From UBA4416 sp038327195 (GTDB lineage Bacteria; Bacteroidota; Bacteroidia; B-17B0; Aurantibacillaceae), in contig JBBQKU010000001.1 in NCBI GenBank assembly GCA_038327195.1, positions 62,001-126,000 on the forward strand: a DNA stretch of 64,000 nucleotides, given 5' to 3'. The position numbers and the translations under genes are program-made. Shown here in pieces: positions 5,819 to 15,996 of the stretch (position 1 is the first letter of the stretch; every line of letters begins with the position of its first letter). The notes under the pieces are model-generated. The model was not told where the DNA came from. It saw only the letters and a program-made list of their open reading frames with translations, and ran no database searches.

Positions 5819-7936
5819 ATTAAGAATAAAAACTTCATATTCATTTTGTTTAGTTGTGTACTTAGTTTTACAAGCTATGCTCAAACAGATACGATTGTTC
5901 CAAAAAACAATGAGCAAGTTGACGAACAAATTAATCAAAATATAGAATTATTATCAGAACAAATGCAATCCGAAGATGGTGATTTATCCAATCTTACTGA
6001 GATTTACACTTATTTAAAAAGACATCCTCTTAATTTGAATAACGCAAAAAAAGAAGAGCTTTTAGAAATGCAATTGTTAACCGATATTCAAATTAATAAT
6101 TTAATAAAGCATCGCGAAAAAAATGGTTACCTCATGACCATTTATGAATTGCAAAGCATTGAAGGATTTGATGTAGCAACCATTAAAAAAATTGTACCCT
6201 TTGTGTACGTGAGTAATAATTTTAATTCTACTTTTTTTAGTACAAAAGAAATGTTTAAAGATGGTAAGCATGAATTTGTAATGCGTTTGCAACGTGTTGT
6301 TGAAAAGCAGGCTGGATATTTTATACCAGATAGTTTAACGAAAGCGACAAAGCCTAATTCATATTATTTAGGAGATCCAAATAGAGTATTTGCACGTTAC
6401 CGTTTTCAATATAATAATGCGGTCAGTTTTGCTATTAGCGGAGAAAAAGATGCTGGAGAACAATTGTTTAAAGGAACACAAAAACAAGGCTTTGATTTTT
6501 ATAGTGGGCATGTTGCAATTAAAAATATTAAGTTTGTTAAAACTCTTGTATTAGGTGATTATCAAGCTACATTTGGACAAGGCTTAACGCTTTGGCAAGG
6601 TTTTGCGTTTGGTAAATCTGCTTCGCCAATGAATATAAAACGTTATGGTATAGGTATTAAACCTTATTATTCATTTGATGAAAATCGTTTTTTTAGAGGC
6701 GCAGCCGGAACATTTAAAATTAAAAATTTTGAATTAACAGGTTTAGCATCGTATAAAAAAATTGATGCGAATGCAACTATTACGGACACATTAACTAATG
6801 GCGAAATTGATGTAGTGGGTGTGAGTAGCTTAGAAACAGGTGGTTTACACAATACAAATAATTTAATTCAAGATAAAGGCACTATAGCACAAACAATTTT
6901 AGGCGGTAATGCCGCGTATAACAAACGAAATTTACACATTGGTGCAACGGTTCAAAATATGAATTTGAGCGCTGAGTTAATTAGAACTCCAAGTTTGTAT
7001 AACCAATTTGATTATCAAGGGAAACATAATTTTGTTGGAGGTGTTGATTATAGTTATGTTTTTAGAAATGCTAATTTATTTGGTGAATATTCGATGAGTG
7101 CAAATGGTGGGAAAGCATTTTGTCAAGGTTTAATTGTTGCCCTTGATCCTAAATTAACATTTATGGCGCATTACCGTAATTTTGATAAAAATTTCCAAAA
7201 TTTATATGGCAATGCAATTGCAGAAAACACCTTGCCTCAAAACGAAAAAAGTTTATATATAGGTATGGAAGCTAAATTATTTAAGGCAGTAACCTTGTCT
7301 TTATTTTTAGATCAATATAAATTTGATTGGCTAAAGTCTTCTGCCAGTGCGCCATCTAACGGTAGAGATATTTTTACCCAATTAAATTATACGCCTACAA
7401 AAAAAATTGATATGTCTATTAGGTTCAGACACCGCACTAAATTTCAGAACAGTGTAGTGGATAATGCGTATGATTATTTAGTGCCTTATGTTCAATATAA
7501 TTACCGTTATAATTTATCGGCTCAGTTATCCCAAAGCATAAAAATAAAATCAAGAATAGAGTATACACATGTTGATAAAGCAACTGATCCGGATGAAAAT
7601 GGTGTAGCATTTGCGCAAGATATTATATATAAAAAATTAAATAGTCCTTTTTCAATAACTGCACGTTATGCCGTTTTTGACACGAAGGGTTATGATAGTA
7701 GAGTTTATATTTATGAAAACGATGTGCTTTACGGTTATTCTGTGCCCGCATTGTATTATAAAGGGCAACGTGCTTATATTATGGTAAATTGGGATATTAC
7801 ACGCAACTTTGAAATTTGGGTACGTGTAGCGCAAAATATTTATGATAACCAAACCGTATTGCAATCAGGTAGTTTAAACCAAATTAATGGGAATAAAAAA
7901 ACTGAATTGAAATTACAGGCCAGGTTGAAATTTTAG
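5819..7936 (+). CDS. ComEA-like helix-hairpin-helix protein with large beta-rich C-terminus
   Basis: About 705 residues. The first canonical start codon in frame is TTG at 5846, which would cut a signal peptide in half. Reading from ATT at 5819 gives MKNKNFIFILFSCVLSFTSY-AQ, a complete signal peptide with a Lys-rich n-region, so an AUU start (or a mutated ATG) is proposed. The upstream in-frame stop at 5810-5812 limits other choices. Residues ~60-135 are two ComEA-type HhH motifs (LNLNNAKKEELLEMQLL and GYLMTIYELQSIEGF). The remaining ~550 residues are rich in aromatic alternating strands like an outer membrane barrel. Function unknown; DNA binding is suggested only by the HhH fold. Confidence 0.75.
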   Translation: MKNKNFIFILFSCVLSFTSYAQTDTIVPKNNEQVDEQINQNIELLSEQMQSEDGDLSNLTEIYTYLKRHPLNLNNAKKEELLEMQLLTDIQINNLIKHREKNGYLMTIYELQSIEGFDVATIKKIVPFVYVSNNFNSTFFSTKEMFKDGKHEFVMRLQRVVEKQAGYFIPDSLTKATKPNSYYLGDPNRVFARYRFQYNNAVSFAISGEKDAGEQLFKGTQKQGFDFYSGHVAIKNIKFVKTLVLGDYQATFGQGLTLWQGFAFGKSASPMNIKRYGIGIKPYYSFDENRFFRGAAGTFKIKNFELTGLASYKKIDANATITDTLTNGEIDVVGVSSLETGGLHNTNNLIQDKGTIAQTILGGNAAYNKRNLHIGATVQNMNLSAELIRTPSLYNQFDYQGKHNFVGGVDYSYVFRNANLFGEYSMSANGGKAFCQGLIVALDPKLTFMAHYRNFDKNFQNLYGNAIAENTLPQNEKSLYIGMEAKLFKAVTLSLFLDQYKFDWLKSSASAPSNGRDIFTQLNYTPTKKIDMSIRFRHRTKFQNSVVDNAYDYLVPYVQYNYRYNLSAQLSQSIKIKSRIEYTHVDKATDPDENGVAFAQDIIYKKLNSPFSITARYAVFDTKGYDSRVYIYENDVLYGYSVPALYYKGQRAYIMVNWDITRNFEIWVRVAQNIYDNQTVLQSGSLNQINGNKKTELKLQARLKF

Positions 7937-8009
7937 TTTTTTTAAGATTTTATCAAAAAAAAGCACTCATTTTATTGTACCTTTCACATGTTCTAAAACT
8001 ACACTACCT

Positions 8010-11000
8010 ATGAATACTTTATTCTTAAAAATGAAATTGTACATTTTTATCTTATTATTTATTTTCTGTTCTGGCAATAATTATGCTCAAAAAAAATATC
8101 CTAGTTTACTTTGGGAAATTACTGGTAATGGTTTAACTAAGCCGTCTTATTTATATGGTACAATGCATGTAAGTAGTAAACTTGCATTTCATTTATCTGA
8201 TTCTTTCTTCGTTGCTCTTTCAAGTGTAAATTCAGTTGGTTTAGAGTCGAATCCAGATCAATGGCTAATTAATATGAAAAATATTGGATTATTGGAACAA
8301 TTTAATAATCCAAATACTTATGGAAATGCAAATTTTTATAAAGATGCTTTTAAAATGGAACCGCCAAACAATAAACGATATATGGAAATTATTGCAAATG
8401 ACCCTGATATCATTAATAATTTATTGTATCGAAACAACAATAATAAAAATGATCATGAGGAATCAACCTATATAGATTTATATATATATAAGGTTGGCTC
8501 TAAACTGAATAAAAAAATCGTGAGTCTTGAAGACTTTAATACATCTTTAATAATGGCAACAAAATCATCTGTTAAAGATCCAGATGAAGATTATGATGAA
8601 ACAAGAGTTAAATATGATTATTATAAAGTGCAAAGTCAAATTGATGACTCCTATCGATTAGGAGATTTAGATGTTTTAGATAGTTTAACTCGCTTAATTC
8701 ATTACACAAAGAATACTCAAAAATATTTAATTGATGACCGTAATATTATCTTAGCGCATAATATTGATTCTGTTAGTAAAACTGGTAGTATTTTTTCTGG
8801 GATTGGTGCTGCACATCTTCCTGGTGAAGCAGGAGTAATTGAATTACTCAGAAAAATGGGATATAAACTACGACCAGTTTCTAATATCGCTACAAAAAAA
8901 GGAATTAAACAAAAAGAAAAAATTGACGATATAGTAAAAAAGCTCACGGTAACAAAGCAATACGCTACTGATTCTTTGTTTACCTATGATTTGTATGAAA
9001 CTCCAGTTAGTTTGGCAAATTTAAAAGGTTATTCTTTTTGTTTAACCACTGATATGACTAATGGTTCATATTATACAATTTCTAGACAAGTTACATATGC
9101 TTCACTTTTCAATTATAATTCAGATAAAATGATTTTAAAAATTGATAGTTTACTGTATGAAAGTATACCTGGTAAAATAATTTCTAAGAAAGAAATAATT
9201 ACTTCAAATGGAATACGTGGCATTGATATTATAAATAAAACAAAAAGAAGCGACCTACAACGATATCAAATATATTTTACTGAAAATGAAATTATCATTT
9301 TTAAAATGAGTGGTAAAGGTGATTATATTAATGGAACTGAAGCTAACCGTTTTTTTGAATCAATTAAATTTTCCCCTAAAAAAACAGAGGCTTTACAAGT
9401 GTTTTCTCCCGCTACGAAAGGTTTCTCTGTCAATATTCCGACTTGTTATAAATATATAAATAATAAAAAATCTGGATCTCAGGGTTTGGCAGAAGAATTA
9501 TATGCCCAAGATAAGAATACAGGCATCTGTTATGGTGTTATGAATTATTATTATCACGACTTTTATTATTTAGAAGAAGACACTTTTGAATTAAATTTAT
9601 TATGTAATAGTACATTAAAAAACTTTGGGTATGAAACTGAAACTACTCGAGAATTAACTCGCGAACAAAATTTGTCTTGTATTAATTTTTCAGGTTTAAA
9701 TAAAAAGTTAGATAAAATGTTTTATGGTAAAATATTTATTAAAGGACCCCATTATTATTTAGCCTTTTCTATAGCGGATAAAAATCAAGGAAATAAAAAG
9801 TCACAAGATTTTTTAAATTCATTTAAAATAATAGATTTTAAATATATCAATGAATTGAAAACCATAACTGATCATGACTATTCATTTACCGTCACAGATG
9901 AAATGGTGCCAGATGATAAAAATTTGTATGAAGAAGGAATGGCAGCTTTTTATGCTGATATTGAAAATAAGAAAAACAGAAAACTTATTAGTACTGCTTA
10001 TAATTTTGAGTCCAAATCAAAGTCATATTATTCTCCATCTTCTGGAGAGCATATTAATATTGAATATGAGAAATATAATGACTATGATTATAGAGATTCA
10101 AAAACATTTTGGGATGATTTAAATAAATATTTAAAAACAAATTATACATATATAATTTCTAATCCTGTTTATTCTAAAAAAGACAAAACTGAAACTTATG
10201 AAATGGTATTGAAAGATACAGCTACTTCCAATATGATAAAAAGAAAGTATATTTTAAAAGATGGCCTTCTGTTTTGTTTATCTGCAGTTTGCGATTCTAC
10301 AACTGGTACTAAAGGTTGGGCAGAAGGTTTTTTAAAATCTTTTAAACATAAGGATACTTTATTATCTCGACCTATTTTTGAAAACAAAACAGCTTCTCTT
10401 CTTAAGGATTTAAATTCAAATGATACAACTACAAAATACGCTGCAAAGCAAACTTTGGAAAATAGTATTATCGACAAAAAATTCTCAAAACAGGTAATTG
10501 AATTTATAAAATCACCAGATTTTTTGAAATTAAATGAGGATAATAAAGCTACTTTATTAGTTAATGTAGGTGATATGGGTGATGATAAAATAATTCCTAT
10601 TTATAAGGATCTTTATAATTATTATGAGGATAGTAGCTACTTACAAATTTGTATAATAAAAGGATTGGGACTTTTAAAAACCAAAGCTAGTTATGCTACC
10701 ATTTTCGAATTACTCAAGAATAAAACGCCATTGACTGGAAGTGAAGAAAATATCACAAATATTTTAGGCCCATTAAATGATAGTTTAGAACTTTGTGCAA
10801 ACTTTTTTCCTGATTTACTTGCGCTAACTTCTTTTGAAGAGTATAAAACACCAATCTATAATCTATTTGCTGATTTAGTTATGCGAAATATTATTCCAAG
10901 CAGTAAATATCAAATAAACCTTCCAACACTTTTAACGGAGGCAAATAATGAATTAAAGCGTTATAATACATCGGCTGTAAAGGCTAGTAAATCTTATGCA

Positions 11001-11741
11001 GAAGAGGAATTAGGCGAAAATCTGATTGATTATTACACAAGTCAAAGTAGTGAAGTAGATAGTTTTAATGGTAAAAAAATATATCCGAATTATTTTAATA
11101 TGATAGAAAATCATGCGGTTATTCTTGCGCCATTTTATAATTCAAACGCAGGCGTAAAAAAATATTTTGAAAAAATATTTAAAATTAAGGATGATCAAAT
11201 ACTTTTAAATATTTACTTAATTGCGAATAAAAATAAAATACCTGTAAATGATACAGTTTGGCGTTATTTTAGTAAAAATAAAAGTACAGTTCTTAAAACT
11301 TACATCGAATTATCTAAATTGAAAATGCTCGATAAATGTGATAAAACATTAATATCTCAAGAAGAATTTTGTAAAACAAAAATCGAAAACAGTATTATTT
11401 ATGAGGAAGATTCAAATGCTGATGAAAACACAACAGTTAAGGAAAAAGTAAAAATAGATAGTGTTTTTTATCTCAGAAACGAACCTGTATTGAATAATCG
11501 AGAAGAAGGGATAATCTATTTTTACGACAGAATTGATTCAAAAACAAAAACAAAAAGTTTAGCTTACGCCTTTGTGAAGAAACATAAAGATGATAAAATC
11601 ACTACTGAATTTGAAATTTTAAATTTGAAAAGAATAATTGAACAAGGTAAAACAACAGAAGAAGTGATAAAGGAAATTAAAACAGAGTTTTACTACAAAA
11701 ATAGATTACGATATATATTTGATACCAATAGCATTGAATAG
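8010..11741 (+). CDS. Very large TraB/GumN-family protein with HEAT-like C-terminal part
   Basis: 1243 residues, about four times the usual length of a TraB/GumN protein. A signal peptide ends at NNYA-QKK. Residues ~30-300 carry the TraB/GumN pattern: LWEITGNGLTKPSYLYGTMH at the start and GIGAAHLPGEAGVIELL with MGYKLRPV at the end, the two conserved G--H motifs of this putative metalloprotease fold. Residues ~330-800 hold at least two similar beta-rich segments (compare FSVNIPTCYKYI and YSFTVTDEMVP). Residues ~800-1000 look like helical repeats (SNDTTTKYAAKQTLENS). An alternative ATG at 8031 would also keep the signal peptide. Substrate unknown. Confidence 0.7.
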   Translation: MNTLFLKMKLYIFILLFIFCSGNNYAQKKYPSLLWEITGNGLTKPSYLYGTMHVSSKLAFHLSDSFFVALSSVNSVGLESNPDQWLINMKNIGLLEQFNNPNTYGNANFYKDAFKMEPPNNKRYMEIIANDPDIINNLLYRNNNNKNDHEESTYIDLYIYKVGSKLNKKIVSLEDFNTSLIMATKSSVKDPDEDYDETRVKYDYYKVQSQIDDSYRLGDLDVLDSLTRLIHYTKNTQKYLIDDRNIILAHNIDSVSKTGSIFSGIGAAHLPGEAGVIELLRKMGYKLRPVSNIATKKGIKQKEKIDDIVKKLTVTKQYATDSLFTYDLYETPVSLANLKGYSFCLTTDMTNGSYYTISRQVTYASLFNYNSDKMILKIDSLLYESIPGKIISKKEIITSNGIRGIDIINKTKRSDLQRYQIYFTENEIIIFKMSGKGDYINGTEANRFFESIKFSPKKTEALQVFSPATKGFSVNIPTCYKYINNKKSGSQGLAEELYAQDKNTGICYGVMNYYYHDFYYLEEDTFELNLLCNSTLKNFGYETETTRELTREQNLSCINFSGLNKKLDKMFYGKIFIKGPHYYLAFSIADKNQGNKKSQDFLNSFKIIDFKYINELKTITDHDYSFTVTDEMVPDDKNLYEEGMAAFYADIENKKNRKLISTAYNFESKSKSYYSPSSGEHINIEYEKYNDYDYRDSKTFWDDLNKYLKTNYTYIISNPVYSKKDKTETYEMVLKDTATSNMIKRKYILKDGLLFCLSAVCDSTTGTKGWAEGFLKSFKHKDTLLSRPIFENKTASLLKDLNSNDTTTKYAAKQTLENSIIDKKFSKQVIEFIKSPDFLKLNEDNKATLLVNVGDMGDDKIIPIYKDLYNYYEDSSYLQICIIKGLGLLKTKASYATIFELLKNKTPLTGSEENITNILGPLNDSLELCANFFPDLLALTSFEEYKTPIYNLFADLVMRNIIPSSKYQINLPTLLTEANNELKRYNTSAVKASKSYAEEELGENLIDYYTSQSSEVDSFNGKKIYPNYFNMIENHAVILAPFYNSNAGVKKYFEKIFKIKDDQILLNIYLIANKNKIPVNDTVWRYFSKNKSTVLKTYIELSKLKMLDKCDKTLISQEEFCKTKIENSIIYEEDSNADENTTVKEKVKIDSVFYLRNEPVLNNREEGIIYFYDRIDSKTKTKSLAYAFVKKHKDDKITTEFEILNLKRIIEQGKTTEEVIKEIKTEFYYKNRLRYIFDTNSIE

Positions 11742-11793
11742 ACTGTTTTAGTTAGCCCATTTAATACTTATTCAGGAATTAGTTCTGTATTTG

Positions 11794-14211
11794 TTATTTC
11801 AACAAAGCAAGTTGTAACACTTCCACCATTTGATTAACATACTTAAATGTTAAGCCTTTTAAGTATTCTGGCTTAATATCTAAAATATCTTTTTCGTTGT
11901 CAGCACATAAAATAATTTCTTTTATTCCCGCACGTTTAGCTGCTAATATTTTTTCTTTAATTCCACCTACAGGTAATACTTTTCCGCGTAAAGTAATCTC
12001 ACCAGTCATAGCTAAATGTTTTTTCACTTTACGTTTTGTAAGTGCTGAGGTTAATGCTGTGAGCATAGCAATTCCTGCGCTTGGCCCGTCCTTCGGAGTT
12101 GCTCCTTCAGGAACGTGAATATGAATGTTATGATTCTCAAACAATTCAGAATCGATTTTTAATTCTTCGTTATGAGCTTTAATAAATTCCAATGCCAATG
12201 TTGCACTTTCTTTCATCACATCTCCAAGGTTTCCAGTTAAAGTTAATTTAGAACCTTTCCCTTTCGATAAACTTGTTTCGATATATAAAATATCACCTCC
12301 AACTTGAGTCCATGCTAAACCTGTAACAACACCAACCACATCATTACCTTGGTATTTTGATTTTTCGTGCGAAGGCCCTAAAATTTTTGTAATTGTTGCT
12401 TCCGTAATTTTTGGTAAGCTTTCGTTTTTAGCAACATGCACAGCAAGATAACGAGCAACCTTAGAAATCTTTTTTTCTAAACCACGAACTCCACTTTCTG
12501 CAGTATAGTTTTCTACAATATATTCTAATTGCTTATCAGTTAATTTTAATTGCACTTTTTTTAAACCATTTTCTTCAATTTGTTTTGGTAATAAATGTTG
12601 TTTTGCAATTTCAATTTTTTCTTCAACGGTGTAACCACTAACTTCAATTATTTCCATTCTATCGCGCAAAGCAGGCTGTATAGTAGATAAATTATTACAA
12701 GTTGCGATGAATAAAACTTTACTTAAATCGTATTCGGTTTCTAAAAAGTTATCATAAAAAGTTGCGTTTTGTTCAGGGTCTAAAACTTCTAATAGTGCAG
12801 ATGAAGGATCGCCATGATAATCCGAACCTATTTTATCAATTTCGTCTAAAATAAAAACAGGATTAGATGATTGTACTTTTTTTAAATTTTGTAAAATACG
12901 TCCTGGCATAGCACCAATATATGTTTTACGGTGTCCGCGTATTTCACTTTCATCTTTTAAACCACCCAAACTCATGCGAACATATTTTCTATTTAATGCT
13001 TTCGCAACACTTTTTCCTAAAGATGTTTTACCAACTCCGGGAGGGCCATATAAACAAATAATAGGAGATTTTAAATCACCTTTTAATTTTAAAACTGCTA
13101 AGTGTTCTATGATGCGTTCTTTAACTTTTTCTAATCCAAAATGGTCTTCATCTAATATTGCTTCTGCATGTTTTAAATCAAAATTATCGGTTGTGTATTC
13201 ACCAAATGGTAAATCTAATAAAAGTTCAACATAGTTTGTTTGTACCCCAAATTCACCTGAATTAGGGTTCATACGTGCTAACTTGCCAATTTGTTTTTCG
13301 AAAAGTTCAGCAATTTCTTTACTCCATTTTTTATTTACAGCTCTCGCTCTTAATTCTTCAATGTCTTGCTCATGGCTTTTTTCACCAAGTTCTTTTTGAA
13401 TTGTTTTTATTTGTTGGTGTAAAAAATAATCACGTTGTTCTTTATCTAAATCAACTTTTACTTTATTTTGAATTTGATTTTTTAATTCTAGTTTTTGTAA
13501 TTCTTTAATTAAATGAGATAAAACAAGTGTCGCACGTTCCTTTAAATTTGGCACTTCCAACATGCTTTGTTTTTCTGTTGCAGTAGCATTCATGTTTGAT
13601 GAAATAAAATTCACCATAAAATTTTGACTTTCGATATTATTTAAAGCAAAGCCTGCTTCTGTTGGTATTTGTGATGATTTTTGAATAATTTGTAATGCTG
13701 TATCTTTTAAACTGGAAACAATGGCTTCAAATTCTTCATCATTTTTTTCAGGACGAGATTCTTCAAAGCTTTCTGTTTTTGCTTTGTAGTATGGTTCTGA
13801 TTGTGTAAATTCTTTTATTCTGAATCTTTTTTTACCTTGAATAATAACAGTTGTATTACCATCAGGCATACGTAACATTTTTAATATTTGTGCAACTGTT
13901 CCTACGCTATTTAAATCTTCCTGACTTGGATCTTCAACCGTATCATTTTTTTGCGATACAACACCTATTATTTTATCCCCTTTAAATGCATCCTTTATTA
14001 AATTGATAGATTTATCTCTACCAACTGTTATTGGGATAACCACGCCCGGAAATAAAACCGTGTTACGAAGTGGCAATATTGACAGTAATGTAGGCACTTT
14101 TTCTGCGTGCATATTGTCTTCATCCTCAGTAGAAAGTAATGGTATAAAATCGCTGTCCTCGTCAATGATAGGTTCAAAGGGCATATTTGTGAATTGTTCG
14201 AAAAAACTCAT
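11794..14211 (-). CDS. lon: ATP-dependent protease Lon
   Basis: 805-residue LonA, the cytoplasmic AAA+ protease that degrades damaged and short-lived regulatory proteins. Order: substrate-binding N-domain (from ILPLRNTVLFPGVVIPI, ~43-245), coiled-coil linker (QQIKTIQKELGEK), AAA+ module with Walker A GPPGVGKTS (389-397) and Walker B FILDEIDKIG, sensor region, then the C-terminal protease domain with catalytic Ser in GPSAG (S711) and Lys in GGIKEK (K754). The length and the ~35-residue acidic N-terminal extension are normal for Bacteroidota. It is transcribed alone; 132 bases separate it from hemB upstream. No HrcA/CIRCE-like operator is seen. Confidence 0.97.
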   Translation of the reverse strand: MSFFEQFTNMPFEPIIDEDSDFIPLLSTEDEDNMHAEKVPTLLSILPLRNTVLFPGVVIPITVGRDKSINLIKDAFKGDKIIGVVSQKNDTVEDPSQEDLNSVGTVAQILKMLRMPDGNTTVIIQGKKRFRIKEFTQSEPYYKAKTESFEESRPEKNDEEFEAIVSSLKDTALQIIQKSSQIPTEAGFALNNIESQNFMVNFISSNMNATATEKQSMLEVPNLKERATLVLSHLIKELQKLELKNQIQNKVKVDLDKEQRDYFLHQQIKTIQKELGEKSHEQDIEELRARAVNKKWSKEIAELFEKQIGKLARMNPNSGEFGVQTNYVELLLDLPFGEYTTDNFDLKHAEAILDEDHFGLEKVKERIIEHLAVLKLKGDLKSPIICLYGPPGVGKTSLGKSVAKALNRKYVRMSLGGLKDESEIRGHRKTYIGAMPGRILQNLKKVQSSNPVFILDEIDKIGSDYHGDPSSALLEVLDPEQNATFYDNFLETEYDLSKVLFIATCNNLSTIQPALRDRMEIIEVSGYTVEEKIEIAKQHLLPKQIEENGLKKVQLKLTDKQLEYIVENYTAESGVRGLEKKISKVARYLAVHVAKNESLPKITEATITKILGPSHEKSKYQGNDVVGVVTGLAWTQVGGDILYIETSLSKGKGSKLTLTGNLGDVMKESATLALEFIKAHNEELKIDSELFENHNIHIHVPEGATPKDGPSAGIAMLTALTSALTKRKVKKHLAMTGEITLRGKVLPVGGIKEKILAAKRAGIKEIILCADNEKDILDIKPEYLKGLTFKYVNQMVEVLQLALLK

Positions 14212-14343
14212 AGTAAATTATAAATGTATAGTCTTAAAGATACGATTATTATGCCATAGGTTTTGTAGGACTTTATGGCAGATATTTTTAATTTAACGAA
14301 ATCAGCAGTGTTAAAGACTCAATTAAAACAAATAATTAAAATA

Positions 14344-15315
14344 TTACTTATTTCTAATCGCCCATTCTTTGGCGAAATAAGTTAGTATAATTGATGCACC
14401 TGCTCGTTTAATGCTTAATAAAATTTCATCACTTACTTTATCGCCATCAATCCAACCTTTGGCGGCAGCTGCTTTAACCATGGCATATTCACCACTTACA
14501 TTATAAGCTGCAATTGGTAAATCACAATTTGAACTTAAGTCTTTTATAATATCTAAGTAAGACAATGCTGGTTTTACCATCAAAAAATCTGCGCCTTCAA
14601 GTGTATCTAATTGCGCTTCAATTAAAGCTTCTTTACTGTTTGCGGGATTCATTTGGTAGGTTTTTTTATCACCAAATTTTGGTGCGCTATCTAAAGCATC
14701 TCTAAAAGGGCCATAAAATGCGCTTGCATATTTAGCTGTGTAACTCATAATTGAAACATTTGTGTGCCCAGCTTTATCAAGTGCTTCGCGTATTACTCCA
14801 ACTCTTCCATCCATCATATCACTTGGCCCAATTATATCTATTCCACAATCAGCTTGTGCTACAGCCATTTTAGCTAAAATACTAAGTGTTTTATCGTTTA
14901 CAATTTCCCCTTTTTCAACCAATCCATCATGGCCATCGCTACTATAAGGATCCATTGCAACATCTGTCATAATACATGCTTCAGGAAATTCTTTTTTTAT
15001 TTGCTTTAAGGTTTTTAAATACAAGCCGTTTTTATTTAAACTTTCGGTTGCCTGTTTATCTTTTAATTTATCATTAATGCTAGGAAAAACATCAAATGCT
15101 TTAATTCCTAATTTCATACAAGCTTCAATTTCTTTTAAAATTAAATCAGAACTAAATCTAAATATGCCAGGCATCGAATTGACTTCAGTTGTTTTATTTT
15201 TTCCTTCAATTAAAAATAATGGAAAAATAAAATCATTTACACTAACTGTGTTTTCTTGCACCATATTTCGGATGACTTCCGATTTACGATTTCTGCGAGG
15301 GCGTTGAGTTATCAT
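14344..15315 (-). CDS. hemB: Delta-aminolevulinic acid dehydratase (porphobilinogen synthase)
   Basis: 323 residues. It condenses two 5-aminolevulinate molecules into porphobilinogen in tetrapyrrole synthesis. The two active-site lysines are seen in SYTAKYASAFYGPF and FLMVKPA. The metal-site region reads TDVAMDPYSSDGHDG, the aspartate form; the Cys-rich zinc site of other HemB enzymes is absent, so a magnesium-type enzyme is likely. It lies nine bases after a small membrane protein gene and downstream of the fused hemC-hemD, so it is the last gene of a heme operon. Confidence 0.96.
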   Translation of the reverse strand: MITQRPRRNRKSEVIRNMVQENTVSVNDFIFPLFLIEGKNKTTEVNSMPGIFRFSSDLILKEIEACMKLGIKAFDVFPSINDKLKDKQATESLNKNGLYLKTLKQIKKEFPEACIMTDVAMDPYSSDGHDGLVEKGEIVNDKTLSILAKMAVAQADCGIDIIGPSDMMDGRVGVIREALDKAGHTNVSIMSYTAKYASAFYGPFRDALDSAPKFGDKKTYQMNPANSKEALIEAQLDTLEGADFLMVKPALSYLDIIKDLSSNCDLPIAAYNVSGEYAMVKAAAAKGWIDGDKVSDEILLSIKRAGASIILTYFAKEWAIRNK

Positions 15316-15324
15316 ATAATGTTT

Positions 15325-15996
15325 TTAATGTTTTATTGTTTTAAAATTTTTTACCCCAACATACATGGTGTAAATACTGAGTGTCATAAATACATGGCTT
15401 ACATCTAAGTGATTAAACCAAATTCCAAAACCAAGTTTGAATAAATTACAAAGTGAGGCAATTACAGCAATTCCCACTCCAAATATAATATACTTACTTA
15501 ACAATGATTTTGTTTTTCTATATTTAAAATATTCTAACGAAGTTGCTACAATTAAAAGTGAAAATGTAGTGTGAATAATTACAACTACAAATGTCCAAAA
15601 ATAAAATGTGGCAATTAGTGAAATTAAAATCTCTAAACATGAAACGATGAAAAATAGTTTAAATAATTTATTTCCTAAAAGAGATTTTGAGTGATACAAA
15701 GCCGCAAATTGTGAAAATGCAATTGAAAATATCCCTAATATCCATCCATATATTTTTGCTTCTTTCCCAAAATGGTATAAAAAAGCATGCCCAATTAATG
15801 CAGCAACAAGCGTTGATAAACCTGTTGTTAAAAAAAACCAACTATATAATTTAATGGCTTTTATATTTGAAATATTTATTGTTTTGAAGTAAGCGTAAAA
15901 ACAAACCGCACAAAATATTAAATCAGTCAAAACTGTAATAGGCTCATCTATTTGCAGCCCAGCTAAATATATTGTAGGGTTTTGATTTGGAATCAT
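15325..15996 (-). CDS. Seven-helix membrane protein of unknown function in the heme operon
   Basis: 223 residues with about seven hydrophobic helices (for example LTDLIFCAVCFYAYF, IYGWILGIFSIAFSQFAALY and YIIFGVGIAVIASLCNLF). I do not recognise the family. The start overlaps the hemC-hemD stop codon by four bases and the stop lies nine bases before hemB, so it is translated as part of the heme operon. Several His residues (GHAFLYHFG, ALYHSKS, FNHLDVSHVF) are candidate ligands, but a heme role is only suggested by position. Confidence 0.75.
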   Translation of the reverse strand: MIPNQNPTIYLAGLQIDEPITVLTDLIFCAVCFYAYFKTINISNIKAIKLYSWFFLTTGLSTLVAALIGHAFLYHFGKEAKIYGWILGIFSIAFSQFAALYHSKSLLGNKLFKLFFIVSCLEILISLIATFYFWTFVVVIIHTTFSLLIVATSLEYFKYRKTKSLLSKYIIFGVGIAVIASLCNLFKLGFGIWFNHLDVSHVFMTLSIYTMYVGVKNFKTIKH

